Below are positions 43,034 through 51,818 of a stretch of DNA of 64,000 nucleotides, in pieces (position 1 is the first letter of the stretch; every line of letters starts with the position of its first letter). The position numbers and the translations under genes were made by a program. Location: positions 1,964,940 through 2,028,939 of the forward strand of contig CAWKHA010000004.1 of NCBI GenBank assembly GCA_963849365.1, written 5' to 3'. The notes beneath the pieces are model-generated. The model did no database searches. It was given only the letters and a program-made list of their open reading frames with translations, and was not told the origin of the DNA. Source of the stretch: CAVQCJ01 sp963849365 (lineage in GTDB: Bacteria; Actinomycetota; Actinomycetes; Prado026).

Positions 43034-44389
43034 ATGGCCACCTTCGTCGACCGCGTCGTCCTGCACGTCGCGGCCGGGTCCGGTGGCCACGGCTGCGTCT
43101 CGGTGCACCGCGAGAAGTTCAAGCCGCTGGGCGGTCCCGACGGTGGCAACGGGGGTCACGGCGGCGAGGTCCGGCTGTTCGTCGACCCGTCCACCACCAC
43201 CCTGCTCGACTACCACCGGTCGCCGCACCGCAAGGCGACCAGCGGGCGGCCCGGCATGGGTGACCACCGCAACGGCGCCGACGGCGACGACCTGCTGCTG
43301 CCGGTGCCCGACGGCACTGTCGTCACCGGCGCGGACGGGACCGTCCTCGCCGACCTGGTCGGCCCTGGTGCCTGGGCCGTCGTCGCGGCGGGCGGTCGCG
43401 GCGGACTGGGCAACGCGGCGCTCGCCTCGCCGCGCCGCAAGGCCCCCGGCTTCGCCCTGCTCGGCGAGCCGGGTGAGACCCGCGACGTCGTGCTCGAGCT
43501 GAAGACCGTGGCCGACGTCGGCCTGGTCGGGTACCCGAGCGCCGGCAAGTCCAGCCTCGTCGCCGCGATGTCCGCGGCCCGGCCGAAGATCGCCGACTAC
43601 CCGTTCACCACGCTCGTGCCCAACCTCGGTGTGGTCGAGGCGGGCGAGGCCAGGTACACGATCGCCGACGTCCCCGGCCTCATCCCGGGTGCGAGCGAGG
43701 GCAGGGGGCTCGGCCTGCAGTTCCTGCGCCACGTGGAGCGGTGCGCCGCACTCGTGCACGTGCTGGACTGCGCCACCCTCGAGCCGGGCCGCGACCCGGT
43801 CAGCGACCTGGACGTGATCGAGGCCGAGCTCGCCGCGTACGGAGGGCTGGACGACCGTCCCCGCATCGTGGTTCTCAACAAGGTCGACGTCCCGCAGGCC
43901 CGCGAGCTCGCCGAGATGGTCCGTCCCGACCTCGAGGCCCGCGGGCTGCGGGTGTTCGAGGTCAGCGCGGCCACCCACGAGGGTCTGCGGCCGCTGTCGT
44001 TCGCCATGGCCGACCTGGTGGCCCGCGCCCGGGCCCAGGCCCCGGCCGCGGCGCCGAGCCGGATCGTGCTGCGTCCGAGGGCGGTCGACGACTCCGGGTT
44101 CACCCTGAGCGTGGAGGACGGTCGCTACATCGTGCGCGGGGACAAGCCCGAGCGATGGGTGCGCCAGACCGACTTCAGCAACGACGAGGCGGTCGGCTAC
44201 CTGTCCGACCGGCTGGCCAGGCTCGGTGTCGAAGAGGCGCTGCGCGCCGCCGGGGCCGGTCCCGGTGACGAGATCGTTGTGGGCGGCGTCGGCGGCGTGG
44301 TCTTCGACTGGGAACCGACGCTGAGCGCCGGGGCCGAGCACCTGGCCGCCAGCCCGCGGGGCAGCGACCGTCGCCTCGAAGGGCGGTAG
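43034..44389 (+). CDS. obgE: Obg-family GTPase (CgtA)
   Basis: A 451-residue ribosome-assembly and stress-linked GTPase. The glycine-rich Obg fold spans residues 1-158 (HVAAGSGGHGCVSVHREKFK). The GTPase domain has GYPSAGKSSLVAAMS (G1), YPFTTLVPNLGVV (switch), DVPGLIPGASEGRGLG (G3) and LNKVD (G4). A C-terminal OCT domain and short tail follow. ATG 43034 was chosen over an upstream frame because a GACAAT box ends 6 nt before it, a leaderless pattern. It is 4 bp upstream of proB. Confidence 0.97.
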   Translation: MATFVDRVVLHVAAGSGGHGCVSVHREKFKPLGGPDGGNGGHGGEVRLFVDPSTTTLLDYHRSPHRKATSGRPGMGDHRNGADGDDLLLPVPDGTVVTGADGTVLADLVGPGAWAVVAAGGRGGLGNAALASPRRKAPGFALLGEPGETRDVVLELKTVADVGLVGYPSAGKSSLVAAMSAARPKIADYPFTTLVPNLGVVEAGEARYTIADVPGLIPGASEGRGLGLQFLRHVERCAALVHVLDCATLEPGRDPVSDLDVIEAELAAYGGLDDRPRIVVLNKVDVPQARELAEMVRPDLEARGLRVFEVSAATHEGLRPLSFAMADLVARARAQAPAAAPSRIVLRPRAVDDSGFTLSVEDGRYIVRGDKPERWVRQTDFSNDEAVGYLSDRLARLGVEEALRAAGAGPGDEIVVGGVGGVVFDWEPTLSAGAEHLAASPRGSDRRLEGR

Positions 44390-44393
44390 CCCG

Positions 44394-45518
44394 GTGCGCG
44401 AGGCAGTCCGCTCCGCCCGCCGGATCGTGGTCAAGGTCGGTTCGTCGTCGATCACGAGCCCGGGCGGCGGCCTGGACGCTGCGGCGGTGGACTCGCTCGT
44501 CGAGGTACTCGTGGAGAGTCCGCCGGCCGGAGCGCAGGTCGTGCTGGTCTCGTCGGGCGCCATCGCGGCCGGGCTGCCACCGCTCGGCCTGAAGGCGCGC
44601 CCGCGCGACCTGGCCACCCAGCAGGCGGCAGCCAGCGTCGGGCAGGGGCTGCTCGTCCACCGCTACACGGAGGCGTTCCTTCGGCACGGCCGGACCGTCG
44701 GTCAGGTGTTGCTCACCGCCGACGACCTGGTGCGGCGCACCCACTACCGCAACGCGCTGCGGACGTTCGACAAGCTGCTCGCGGTCGGAGCGGTCCCGGT
44801 CGTCAACGAGAACGACACCGTCGCGACCGAGGAGATCCGCTTCGGCGACAACGACCGGCTCGCCGCCCTCGTCGCCCACCTGGTCCGGGCCGACCTGCTG
44901 GTCCTGCTGTCCGACGTCGAGGGGCTGCACGACGGCGACCCGCGGCGGCCGGGCACCCGGTTGATCGCCGACGTGCGCGGGCCGGCCGACCTCGAGCAGG
45001 TCGACCTGGGCCGCGCCGGCCGGGGCGGCGCTTCCGGCGTGGGGACCGGCGGGATGCAGACCAAGGTGGAGGCGGCCTGGCTGGCGACGTCCTCCGGCAT
45101 CCCGGTGCTGGTGACCTCGGCGGCGCTCGCCGGCCCGGCGCTGGCGGGCGACGCGGTGGGGACGTGGTTCCACCCCACCGGCTCGCGGCGCGGGGCCCGC
45201 CAGCTGTGGCTGGCGCACGCGGCGACGCCGCGCGGGCGGCTGCACCTGGACGCAGGTGCGGTGCGCGCCGTCGTCGACCGGCGGCTGTCTCTCCTCCCGG
45301 CCGGAGTGACCGGTGTCGACGGCGATTTCGCCGTGGGCGATCCGGTGGACCTTCTGGACGAAAGCGGTCACGCCGTGGCCCGGGGTCTGGTCAACTTCGA
45401 TGCATCCGAACTTCCCGGGCTGCTCGGTCGTTCCACCCGCGACCTGGCCCGGGAGATGGGCCCGGCGTACGAGCGCGAGGTCGTGCACCGCGACGACCTG
45501 GTGCTGCTGCGCCGCTGA
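44394..45518 (+). CDS. proB: Glutamate 5-kinase
   Basis: A 374-residue first enzyme of proline synthesis, making gamma-glutamyl phosphate. The amino-acid-kinase domain has RRIVVKVGSSSITSPGGG, VVLVSSGAIAAGL, NENDTVATEEIRFGDNDRLA and GTGGMQTKVEAAWLA. The C-terminal PUA domain starts near residue 280. The start is GTG 44394, 4 bp after obgE. proA follows after one small gene. Confidence 0.97.
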   Translation: MREAVRSARRIVVKVGSSSITSPGGGLDAAAVDSLVEVLVESPPAGAQVVLVSSGAIAAGLPPLGLKARPRDLATQQAAASVGQGLLVHRYTEAFLRHGRTVGQVLLTADDLVRRTHYRNALRTFDKLLAVGAVPVVNENDTVATEEIRFGDNDRLAALVAHLVRADLLVLLSDVEGLHDGDPRRPGTRLIADVRGPADLEQVDLGRAGRGGASGVGTGGMQTKVEAAWLATSSGIPVLVTSAALAGPALAGDAVGTWFHPTGSRRGARQLWLAHAATPRGRLHLDAGAVRAVVDRRLSLLPAGVTGVDGDFAVGDPVDLLDESGHAVARGLVNFDASELPGLLGRSTRDLAREMGPAYEREVVHRDDLVLLRR

Positions 45519-45538
45519 CGACGGGCGGGAGGTGGCGG

Positions 45539-45958
45539 ATGCGCGAACCGCTCCCCGCACCCGGACTGCGCCAGGTCGACCCGGCTGCCACGCCTGAGGT
45601 CCAGCCGGTCGCCCGGCTCTGGCACGTCACCCTCACCGTCGGTGGTGACCCGGTCCCGGTCGCCGAGATCAGGGCGGCCCTGGAGCGGCTGGCCGCCGAG
45701 CATCCCTTCCTGCTGGACGGCCGGTACGCCGACGACCGGGTCGAGGTGCGCTACTGGGAAGAGGCGGAGTACCTCGAGGACGCCGCGGCCATGGCGTTGC
45801 GGCTGTGGGGCGAGCACCGCGGCACGGCGCAGCTGCCGCGCTGGGAGGTGCTCGGTCTCGAGGTCCTCGAGCGCGAGACGTTCCACGAGCGCGGCCGCAC
45901 CGGCGACCTGGACGTCAGGCTGGCCGGAGTCGGCCGGCTGCACCCGTTGCGACGCTGA
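45539..45958 (+). CDS. Conserved protein of unknown function between proB and proA
   Basis: A 139-residue protein (LWHVTLTVGGDPVPVAEIRA, LERLAAEHPFLLDGRYADD, RVEVRYWEEAEYLEDAAAMA). The mixed alpha/beta pattern with many Glu/Arg residues looks soluble. I do not recognise a characterised family. The start is ATG 45539 with GGGAGG upstream, 20 bp after proB. proA begins 13 bp after the stop. Confidence 0.78.
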   Translation: MREPLPAPGLRQVDPAATPEVQPVARLWHVTLTVGGDPVPVAEIRAALERLAAEHPFLLDGRYADDRVEVRYWEEAEYLEDAAAMALRLWGEHRGTAQLPRWEVLGLEVLERETFHERGRTGDLDVRLAGVGRLHPLRR

Positions 45959-45971
45959 CTACCCTGGTCAG

Positions 45972-47294
45972 ATGGGCACCGCCGCGGACGGGTACGAGGA
46001 CCAGCCAGGGCTGCAGCAGCAGCCGGACGCCGAGCGCGAGGCCGTGCAGGCCTGCGCGACGCGGGCGCGTTCGGCAGCTGTCGTGCTCGCGGCGTTGCCC
46101 CGCGGCGTCAAGGACGCGGCTCTGCTGGCGATGGCCGACGCGCTGGAGAAGCACGTGGCCGAGGTGCTGGAGGCCAACGCCGAGGACGTCGCCCGGGCCG
46201 TCGCCGAGGGCACAGCTGCCGGTCTCGTCGACCGGCTGACCCTCACGGCTGACCGGGTCGCGGACGTCGCAGCCGCCCTGCGCGACGTCGCCGACCTGCC
46301 CGACCCCGTCGGCGACGTGGTCCGCGGCTCGCGGCTGGCCAACGGGCTCGAGCTGCGCCAGGTCCGGGTACCGCTCGGCGTGGTTGGGATCGTCTACGAG
46401 GCCCGCCCGAACGTCACGGTCGACGCGGCCGGGCTCTGCCTCAAGAGCGGCAACGCCGTGCTGCTGCGCGGGTCGTCGTCGGCGTTCCGGTCCAACACCG
46501 CGCTCGTCGCGATCATGCAGGAGGCGCTGGCGGCGTCCGGACTGCCCCGTGACGCGGTCCAGCTGGTGCCGGGTGTCAGCCGCGAGTCGGTGCGGCACCT
46601 GATGACGGCGCGCGGCCTGGTCGACGTGCTGATCCCGCGCGGCGGTGCCGGCCTCATCCGCAGTGTCGTCGAAGGCTCGACCGTCCCGGTGATCGAGACC
46701 GGGATCGGCAACTGCCACGTGTACGTCGACTCGTCGGCGGACGTGGCCAAGGCCGTGGCGATCCTGCTCAACTCCAAGGCGCAGCGCACCAGCGTCTGCA
46801 ACGCGGCCGAGACGTTCCTCGTGCATGCGGACGTGGCCGAAGCCTTCCTGCCGGCCGCGCTCGCGGCCTTGCGCGGGGCCGGCGTGACGGTGCACGGCGA
46901 CGCGCGGATCGAGCCGTACGCGGAGGCGGCCGGCACGTCCTTCGCGCCGGTCACCGAGGAGGACTGGTACGCCGAGTACTACTCGCTCGACATCGCGGCC
47001 GGCGTGGTCGACTCGATCGACGAGGCACTCGCGCACATCCGCCGGTACGGGAGCGGCCACACCGAGGCGATCGTGGGCGACAGCGAGAAGGCGGTGCGCA
47101 CGTTCGTGGCGGGCGTGGACGCGGCGGCGGTGATGGTCAACGCGTCGACGCGTTTCACCGACGGCGGCGAGTTCGGCTTCGGGGCAGAGATCGGCATCTC
47201 CACGCAGAAGCTGCACGCGCGGGGGCCGATGGGCCTGCCCGAGCTGACGACCACGACGTACGTCGTCGTCGGCGACGGGCACGTCCGCGGCTGA
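45972..47294 (+). CDS. proA: Gamma-glutamyl phosphate reductase
   Basis: A 440-residue aldehyde-dehydrogenase-like enzyme of proline synthesis. VPLGVVGIVYEARPNVTVDA, DVLIPRGGAGLIRSVVEGS and the catalytic cysteine in QRTSVCNAAETFLVHA are present. The C-terminal block is VNASTRFTDGGEFGFGAEIG. An extra N-terminal about 20 residues precede the usual start. A TACCCT box (45960-45965) ends 6 nt before ATG 45972, suggesting a leaderless transcript in addition to read-through from proB. Confidence 0.97.
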   Translation: MGTAADGYEDQPGLQQQPDAEREAVQACATRARSAAVVLAALPRGVKDAALLAMADALEKHVAEVLEANAEDVARAVAEGTAAGLVDRLTLTADRVADVAAALRDVADLPDPVGDVVRGSRLANGLELRQVRVPLGVVGIVYEARPNVTVDAAGLCLKSGNAVLLRGSSSAFRSNTALVAIMQEALAASGLPRDAVQLVPGVSRESVRHLMTARGLVDVLIPRGGAGLIRSVVEGSTVPVIETGIGNCHVYVDSSADVAKAVAILLNSKAQRTSVCNAAETFLVHADVAEAFLPAALAALRGAGVTVHGDARIEPYAEAAGTSFAPVTEEDWYAEYYSLDIAAGVVDSIDEALAHIRRYGSGHTEAIVGDSEKAVRTFVAGVDAAAVMVNASTRFTDGGEFGFGAEIGISTQKLHARGPMGLPELTTTTYVVVGDGHVRG

Positions 47295-47320
47295 CCCGGG
47301 ACGGGGCGGCGGGCGTCCGG

Positions 47321-48721
47321 TCAGGACCGGCAGGCGGACAGGCGCACGCCCGCGGCACCGTCGAGGTCGACCCGGACGTGCTGCGCGTCGGTCCACGACC
47401 GCAGGAACTGCACGGCGTCGGCGCGGCTCACCGGGCTGGTGAAGCGCACCTCGTCGACGAAGCAGGCGCCGGAGTCGCCGTCGGTGGCGACGTACGCGTC
47501 GCCCGCCCAGCCGTCCAGCTTCGCCGTGTCGGCGACGTGCGGGTGGTTGGCGTCGACGGCCGCCCACAAACCGAGCTGGCCGAGGACGCCGATGTCCGCG
47601 ACGTCTCCCCGCGGCGCCTTCGGCCTGGCCGGGGGAGTGGGAGCCGTCAGGGTCCCGGAGCGCCACGATGCCGGGTGCAAGAGCTGCGCGGACGTCGTCG
47701 GCGGGGCCCGGAACGCCTGGTCCACGGCTCCGTTGCCGCCGGCCTGTACCAGACCGTCGACGAACTGCTCGCCGAACGCGTAGGGGATCCCGGCGAAGAC
47801 GTCGACGATGGGTGCCGACGACGCCGGCGCCGAACCCTGGTCGGCGTCGACCTGGTCCTGCCAGGAGGTGCTCTGCTGCTCGTAGTAGTCGTCGGCCACC
47901 CGCTCCGCGTCGCCTTCGACGAGGGCTCGGATCGTCAGGATCGTCTCGTCGTCCGTCCGGGCGGACGCCTCGAGCCGGCTGAGGTCGAAGTTCTGGTCCT
48001 GCAGCGCGTGCGTGAGCTCGTGCACCAGCGTGTACTCCATCGACGGCGTCCAGCGCGTCCCCCGGACGACCAGCCGCCCGCTGCGGTTGTCGTAGAACCC
48101 CACGACGTCAGCCGCGGCGGCCGCGTCGCCGGCGTTGTAGAAGCTGTCGGCATCCTTGACGAGGCCCATCGCCGCGAACGTCGTGCCGATGTCGTCCGGG
48201 TCATCGGCCCGGCTGCCGGAGTCCTCGCCGTTCCCGCCGCTGCGCAGCGCCGACACGAAGTCGTGGTCGGAGAGCACCTCGGGGTCGACCGGCTTCTTCC
48301 AGTCCAGCCCACGCTCGACCTTGATCCACGCCTGCAACCGAGGCAGCTCGGCGAGGATCTTCGCGCGCGACGAGGTGAGGTCTGATTCGTCGGCCGCGGA
48401 CAGCGACCCCCGGTGCGACCGGCTCACCCCGACCACAGCGGCGGCCAGCGCCAGCACGACCAGGACCGCCACGACGGCCGTCGCCGCTGCGCGCCGGCGC
48501 CTGGGCGGTGCGGCCGGGCTGCCGGGGTATCCGGGGTATCCGGGGTAGCCGGGGTATCCGGGGTACACCGGAGGCTGAGCCGGTGGGTAGCCGGGCGGGT
48601 AGCCGTACGGGGCGGCGGGGTAGGTCGGTGAGGGCGAGCAGGGCGGGTAGGCGTAGGGGTCGGCCGTCGGTGCGGACGACCCGGACCCTGCCGGCGAGGC
48701 TTCCCCCCGGCCTGCGCTCAC
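47321..48721 (-). CDS. Membrane-anchored putative zinc metallopeptidase
   Basis: A 466-residue protein. The N-terminus is a Pro/Tyr/Gly-rich cytoplasmic tail with PGY repeats, then a membrane helix (AATAVVAVLVVLALAAAVVG). The outer domain contains YTLVHELTHALQDQNFDLSR, an HExxH zinc motif, and LVEGDAERVADDYY, which could supply the third ligand. A lone Cys pair occurs near the C-terminus (GACFVDEVRF, LSACRS). The stop is convergent with proA. The start at 48721 fits the MSAGRGEASPAGSG N-terminus. Substrate unknown. Confidence 0.85.
   Translation of the reverse strand: MSAGRGEASPAGSGSSAPTADPYAYPPCSPSPTYPAAPYGYPPGYPPAQPPVYPGYPGYPGYPGYPGSPAAPPRRRRAAATAVVAVLVVLALAAAVVGVSRSHRGSLSAADESDLTSSRAKILAELPRLQAWIKVERGLDWKKPVDPEVLSDHDFVSALRSGGNGEDSGSRADDPDDIGTTFAAMGLVKDADSFYNAGDAAAAADVVGFYDNRSGRLVVRGTRWTPSMEYTLVHELTHALQDQNFDLSRLEASARTDDETILTIRALVEGDAERVADDYYEQQSTSWQDQVDADQGSAPASSAPIVDVFAGIPYAFGEQFVDGLVQAGGNGAVDQAFRAPPTTSAQLLHPASWRSGTLTAPTPPARPKAPRGDVADIGVLGQLGLWAAVDANHPHVADTAKLDGWAGDAYVATDGDSGACFVDEVRFTSPVSRADAVQFLRSWTDAQHVRVDLDGAAGVRLSACRS
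48522..48567 (-). repeat. 9-bp tandem repeat encoding PGY
   Basis: About five copies of CCGGGGTAT-type units (plus-strand view), encoding the PGYPGYPGY stretch of the metallopeptidase-like protein. Slippage could alter the length in steps of three residues. Confidence 0.85.
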
Positions 48722-48798
48722 GATGCGGGACGGTACCAGCGCGGGTAGGCACGCGCGGCCCGGTCGTTGATGCGTTCATCCGTTTGTACCCTGCTCGG

Positions 48799-49281
48799 AT
48801 GGCCAGTCCGGACGACGCCGTCGACGAGCCGGGCGTGGTCCCACCCGACCCCGGCCGTCCGGTGCCCGGCTGGGTCGGCCCGGTGTTCATCTGCCTCGCC
48901 GCGGTCACCATCCCGTGGATCGTCTACCTGTGGCTGCGCCTGCCCAGCCGGGACCTGTCGGCGCACTACCGGCTGGCCTGGGTGGGCTTCGACGTGATGC
49001 TCGCACTCGCACTGGCCCGCACCGGATGGACCGCGTGGCGTGGCCTGGACCATGTCGAGCTGCCCGCGGTGGCGTCGGCGACCCTGTTGGTCGTCGACGC
49101 CTGGTTCGACGTCACGACCGCGAGCACTCGTTCCGGTGCCGGGTTCGCGCTGTTGACGGCCCTGCTGGTGGAGCTGCCGCTGGCCGCCCTGTGCGTCTGG
49201 ATCGCGGTGAACGCCGAACGGGTCCGACGGGAACGGCTGCACTGGGCGCTGCACGTGGATCCGTCGCGGTTGCGGCGTTAG
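48799..49281 (+). CDS. Four-helix membrane protein of unknown function
   Basis: A 160-residue protein with four hydrophobic segments (GPVFICLAAVTIPWIVYLWL, GFDVMLALALARTGWTAW, ASATLLVVDAWFDVTTAS, GFALLTALLVELPLAALCVW). The family is not named; similar proteins are seen in Actinobacteria. A TACCCT box (48787-48792) ends 6 nt before ATG 48799 and no ribosome binding site is visible, so the mRNA should be leaderless. The metallopeptidase-like gene is divergent 77 bp away. Confidence 0.82.
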   Translation: MASPDDAVDEPGVVPPDPGRPVPGWVGPVFICLAAVTIPWIVYLWLRLPSRDLSAHYRLAWVGFDVMLALALARTGWTAWRGLDHVELPAVASATLLVVDAWFDVTTASTRSGAGFALLTALLVELPLAALCVWIAVNAERVRRERLHWALHVDPSRLRR

Positions 49282-49291
49282 GCTCGCCGCC

Positions 49292-49432
49292 ATGACGAGC
49301 GTGATCGCAGCGGTGCTGGCCGAGTCGACGACAGAGAACGCCACCCCCGAGCCGGTCCTGCTCGGCATCGGGGCGTTCGCGACGTTGCTGCTCGCGCTGT
49401 TCATCGTGACCCGGTTCAACAAGGACCGCTGA
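49292..49432 (+). CDS. 46-residue single-pass membrane protein
   Basis: MTSVIAAVLAESTTENATPE, then a membrane helix (PVLLGIGAFATLLLALFIVT) and the basic end RFNKDR. The helix with a positively charged C-terminus predicts an outside-in topology. ATG 49292 has a TAGGCT box (49279-49284) 7 nt before it. The stop overlaps the CTG start of the VWA gene. Similar tiny membrane proteins occur near nadD in Actinobacteria; no function is known. Too short for usual gene-length cut-offs. Confidence 0.75.
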   Translation: MTSVIAAVLAESTTENATPEPVLLGIGAFATLLLALFIVTRFNKDR

Positions 49433-50832
49433 CGTCCGGGCCCGGCGCCGCGGGCCCCCTCCTGGACCGGCTGGTCGGGCTCACCCAGGCGCTGCGCGCG
49501 GCCGGGCTGCCCGCGTCCCCGGCGGAAGCGGTCGAAGCCGCGCACGTGCTGGCGGCGGTCGACCTCCTCGACCGGCCGGCGCTGCGAGCAGGGCTGGCGG
49601 CGACGCTGGTCAAGCGATCCGGCCACCGCCCCACCTTCGACACCCTCTTCGACCTGTGGTTCCCGGCGGTCACCGGCGTGTCAGCCGCCGGCCCCACGGT
49701 CCCGGACGCGCCGGAGGCAGACCCCCGGGCCCGGCTCCGCGAGCAGCTGCGCTCGGCACTGCTGGCCGGAGACGACGCCGCCCTCCGGGCGCTGGCCGTG
49801 GAGTCGGTCGGTGCGCTCGGCCGGGCCGAGACCAGTCCCGGCCGGCAGGCCTACTTCGGCTACCGGGTGATGCGTACGCTGTCGCCGGACACCCTCGTCG
49901 CCGCTCTGGTGGCCGCGCTGCTCGAGGGCGCCGGTGCGCAGGGCGAGCCCTCCGCGTTCGACCAGGAAGTCGCCCGCCGACTGGTGCGCGGGCGCGTCTC
50001 CCGCTTCGGCCGGTACGTGGACGCAGACGTACGCCGCCGGCTGGCCGAGGAGCGTGGCCCGGAGGCGGTGGCGCGGACCGCGGTCCCACCGCTGCTGGAC
50101 CAGGTGGAGTTCCTGCGCGCCTCCCGGGACGACCTGGCCGCGCTGCGCCGGGCGGTGCACCCGCTCGCGTGGCGGCTGGCGACGCGCCTGGCCGCCCGGC
50201 GGCGGCTGGGCCGCAGCGGTCGCCTGGACCTGCGCCGTACCATCCGCTCGTCCATGGGTAGCGGCGGCGTGCCGCTGGTGACCCGGCACCGGCCGCGGCG
50301 CCCGCACCGGCCGGAGCTGGTCCTGCTCTGCGACCTGTCCGGGTCCGTGTCCTCGTTCGCCGGCTTCACGTTGATGCTGACCTGGGCGCTGCACGAGCAG
50401 TTCGCCAAGGTGCGGGCGTTCGCCTTCGTCGACGGCTGCGACGAAGTGACCCGGTTCCTGGACGTCGCCGACGACCTGCCGGACGCGCTGGCCCGCATCA
50501 ACCGCGACGCCCGCCTGGTCTGGTTCGACGGTCACTCCGACTACGGGCACGCGTTCGAGGAGTTCGCGGACCGCTACGGCGCGGCCGTCACGCCGGCCTC
50601 GTCGCTGCTGGTTCTCGGCGACGGCCGGACGAACTACCGCGACCCGGGGCTGGCGACGTTGAACCGGCTGGCCGCGGCCGCCCGCCACACGTACTGGCTG
50701 AACCCCGAGCCACGTGGGCAGTGGGCTGGAGGCGACTCGGCCGCGCTGCGCTACGCGGAGCTGGTCGAGATGGTGGAGTGCCGCACGGTCGCCCAGCTGG
50801 AGCGGTTCGTCACCCGCCTGCTGCCCGCCTGA
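49429..50832 (+). CDS. VWA-domain protein (CoxE-like; CTG start)
   Basis: About 467 residues. The C-terminal von Willebrand A domain has the metal site motif in LVLLCDLSGSVSSFAGFTLM and a later DxxSDYG segment. The N-terminal helical region is the usual partner of MoxR-type ATPases in maturation of metal-dependent enzymes, though no MoxR gene is in the window. Conserved sequence (LDRLVGLTQALRAAGLPASP) begins before the first in-frame GTG (49546), so the start must be upstream. CTG 49429 lies in a CTGA overlap with AAGGA 3 nt upstream. The 3' end overlaps the CAP gene by 23 bp, tail to tail. Confidence 0.85.
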   Translation: MTSGPGAAGPLLDRLVGLTQALRAAGLPASPAEAVEAAHVLAAVDLLDRPALRAGLAATLVKRSGHRPTFDTLFDLWFPAVTGVSAAGPTVPDAPEADPRARLREQLRSALLAGDDAALRALAVESVGALGRAETSPGRQAYFGYRVMRTLSPDTLVAALVAALLEGAGAQGEPSAFDQEVARRLVRGRVSRFGRYVDADVRRRLAEERGPEAVARTAVPPLLDQVEFLRASRDDLAALRRAVHPLAWRLATRLAARRRLGRSGRLDLRRTIRSSMGSGGVPLVTRHRPRRPHRPELVLLCDLSGSVSSFAGFTLMLTWALHEQFAKVRAFAFVDGCDEVTRFLDVADDLPDALARINRDARLVWFDGHSDYGHAFEEFADRYGAAVTPASSLLVLGDGRTNYRDPGLATLNRLAAAARHTYWLNPEPRGQWAGGDSAALRYAELVEMVECRTVAQLERFVTRLLPA

Positions 50833-51688
50833 AGGGGTTCCGGAGCCGGGCCGCCGGCCGGGCGGTGGCGATCCCGGCGAGCAGGGTGACGGCCAGCCCG
50901 CCGCACACCACCAGTGACACCGCGGCCGCGTCGGGGCCGTCGTCCCGCAGCCCCGGCCCGGCGAGGGCGGCGGCCGGCAGCACCCCGGTGCGGACCGCCC
51001 GCGCGTCGGTCGCCGCGAGCCGCGCCGTGAGCGCCCGGGCGGAGGCCGTGCTCAGGCCGAGGACCGCGCTGGCGGGTCGCACCTGGGGTACGGCGCTGCG
51101 GACGGAGGAGCGGGACGCGCGCGCCACCCGGGCCGCACGTGTCGACGTGGCCGAGGTGCTGTGCCTGGTGGTCGTGTGGGTGGCCGGTCTCGGCGCGGTG
51201 GCCGCGGGTGCGTGGTAGCCCGACGTCTGCTCGAAGTCCACCGTGAACCAGTACCGGCCGTCCTTGCCCTTCGTCACGCCGATGCCCACGCGGTTGTACC
51301 TGGCCTGCAGGATGTTCGCCCGGTGCCCGGCGCTGCTCATGAACAGAGCCTCCGCCTGGGAGGCCGACGCGGCCACGGCCACGTTCTCGCCCAGCGAGGA
51401 CCAGCCGCTCACCCTGCTGGCGAGGGCGGGGTTGTGCCCCAGCTGGCCCGTCGCGGCCATGTGGTCCGACCAGGACCGGGCGATCGACACCAGGGTGCTC
51501 GAGCTCTGCAGCGGGGCCAGCCCGTGCTTGGCCCGGTCCGAGTTCGTGAGCGACAGCAGCTGCGACTCGACCGACGGTACGGCGGCCGTGGCGGGCGCTG
51601 CGAGGGCCCCGGCAATCACCGGGGTTGCGAGTGCGGCCAGCAGGGTCGCGAGGACCAGAGTGCGCACACGCCGCCACGAACTGGTCAC
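50810..51688 (-). CDS. Secreted CAP-domain (SCP/PR-1, YkwD-like) protein
   Basis: About 292 residues. A signal peptide (RTLVLATLLAALATPVIAGA, cleavage around AAPATAA) is followed by the CAP domain: LLSLTNSDRAKHGLAPLQSS, ARSWSDHMAATGQLGHNPAL, SSLGENVAVA and AGHRANILQARYNRVGIGV. This has the His and Glu residues of the cavity. A Ser/Thr/Ala/Arg-rich linker and a C-terminal hydrophobic segment (AAVSLVVCGGLAVTLLAGIA) suggest membrane attachment at the outer face. GTG 51688 with GGGAG upstream is preferred to 51721. Function in the cell envelope is unknown. Confidence 0.87.
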   Translation of the reverse strand: MTSSWRRVRTLVLATLLAALATPVIAGALAAPATAAVPSVESQLLSLTNSDRAKHGLAPLQSSSTLVSIARSWSDHMAATGQLGHNPALASRVSGWSSLGENVAVAASASQAEALFMSSAGHRANILQARYNRVGIGVTKGKDGRYWFTVDFEQTSGYHAPAATAPRPATHTTTRHSTSATSTRAARVARASRSSVRSAVPQVRPASAVLGLSTASARALTARLAATDARAVRTGVLPAAALAGPGLRDDGPDAAAVSLVVCGGLAVTLLAGIATARPAARLRNPFRRAAGG

Positions 51689-51818
51689 GCGATGACTCCC
51701 GGGGGACTCGACTGGACGCACAACCTACCCACGTCGTTACCGGTTCGACACCATTCCGGCGAACCTGAACATCCGGCTCCGCCCGCGACCCCCTCCGAGC
51801 CGGGGTTAGGTTGAACCC

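Noticed and set aside
48522..48567. Short tandem repeats that could be taken for a CRISPR fragment
   Set aside because: The units are 9 bp without spacers and lie inside a coding region as PGY codons. No CRISPR array or cas gene was seen in the window.
49546..50832. GTG 49546 as the VWA start
   Set aside because: It removes about 39 protein-like residues (LDRLVGLTQALRAAG and following) and lacks a ribosome binding site; the CTG overlap start explains more.
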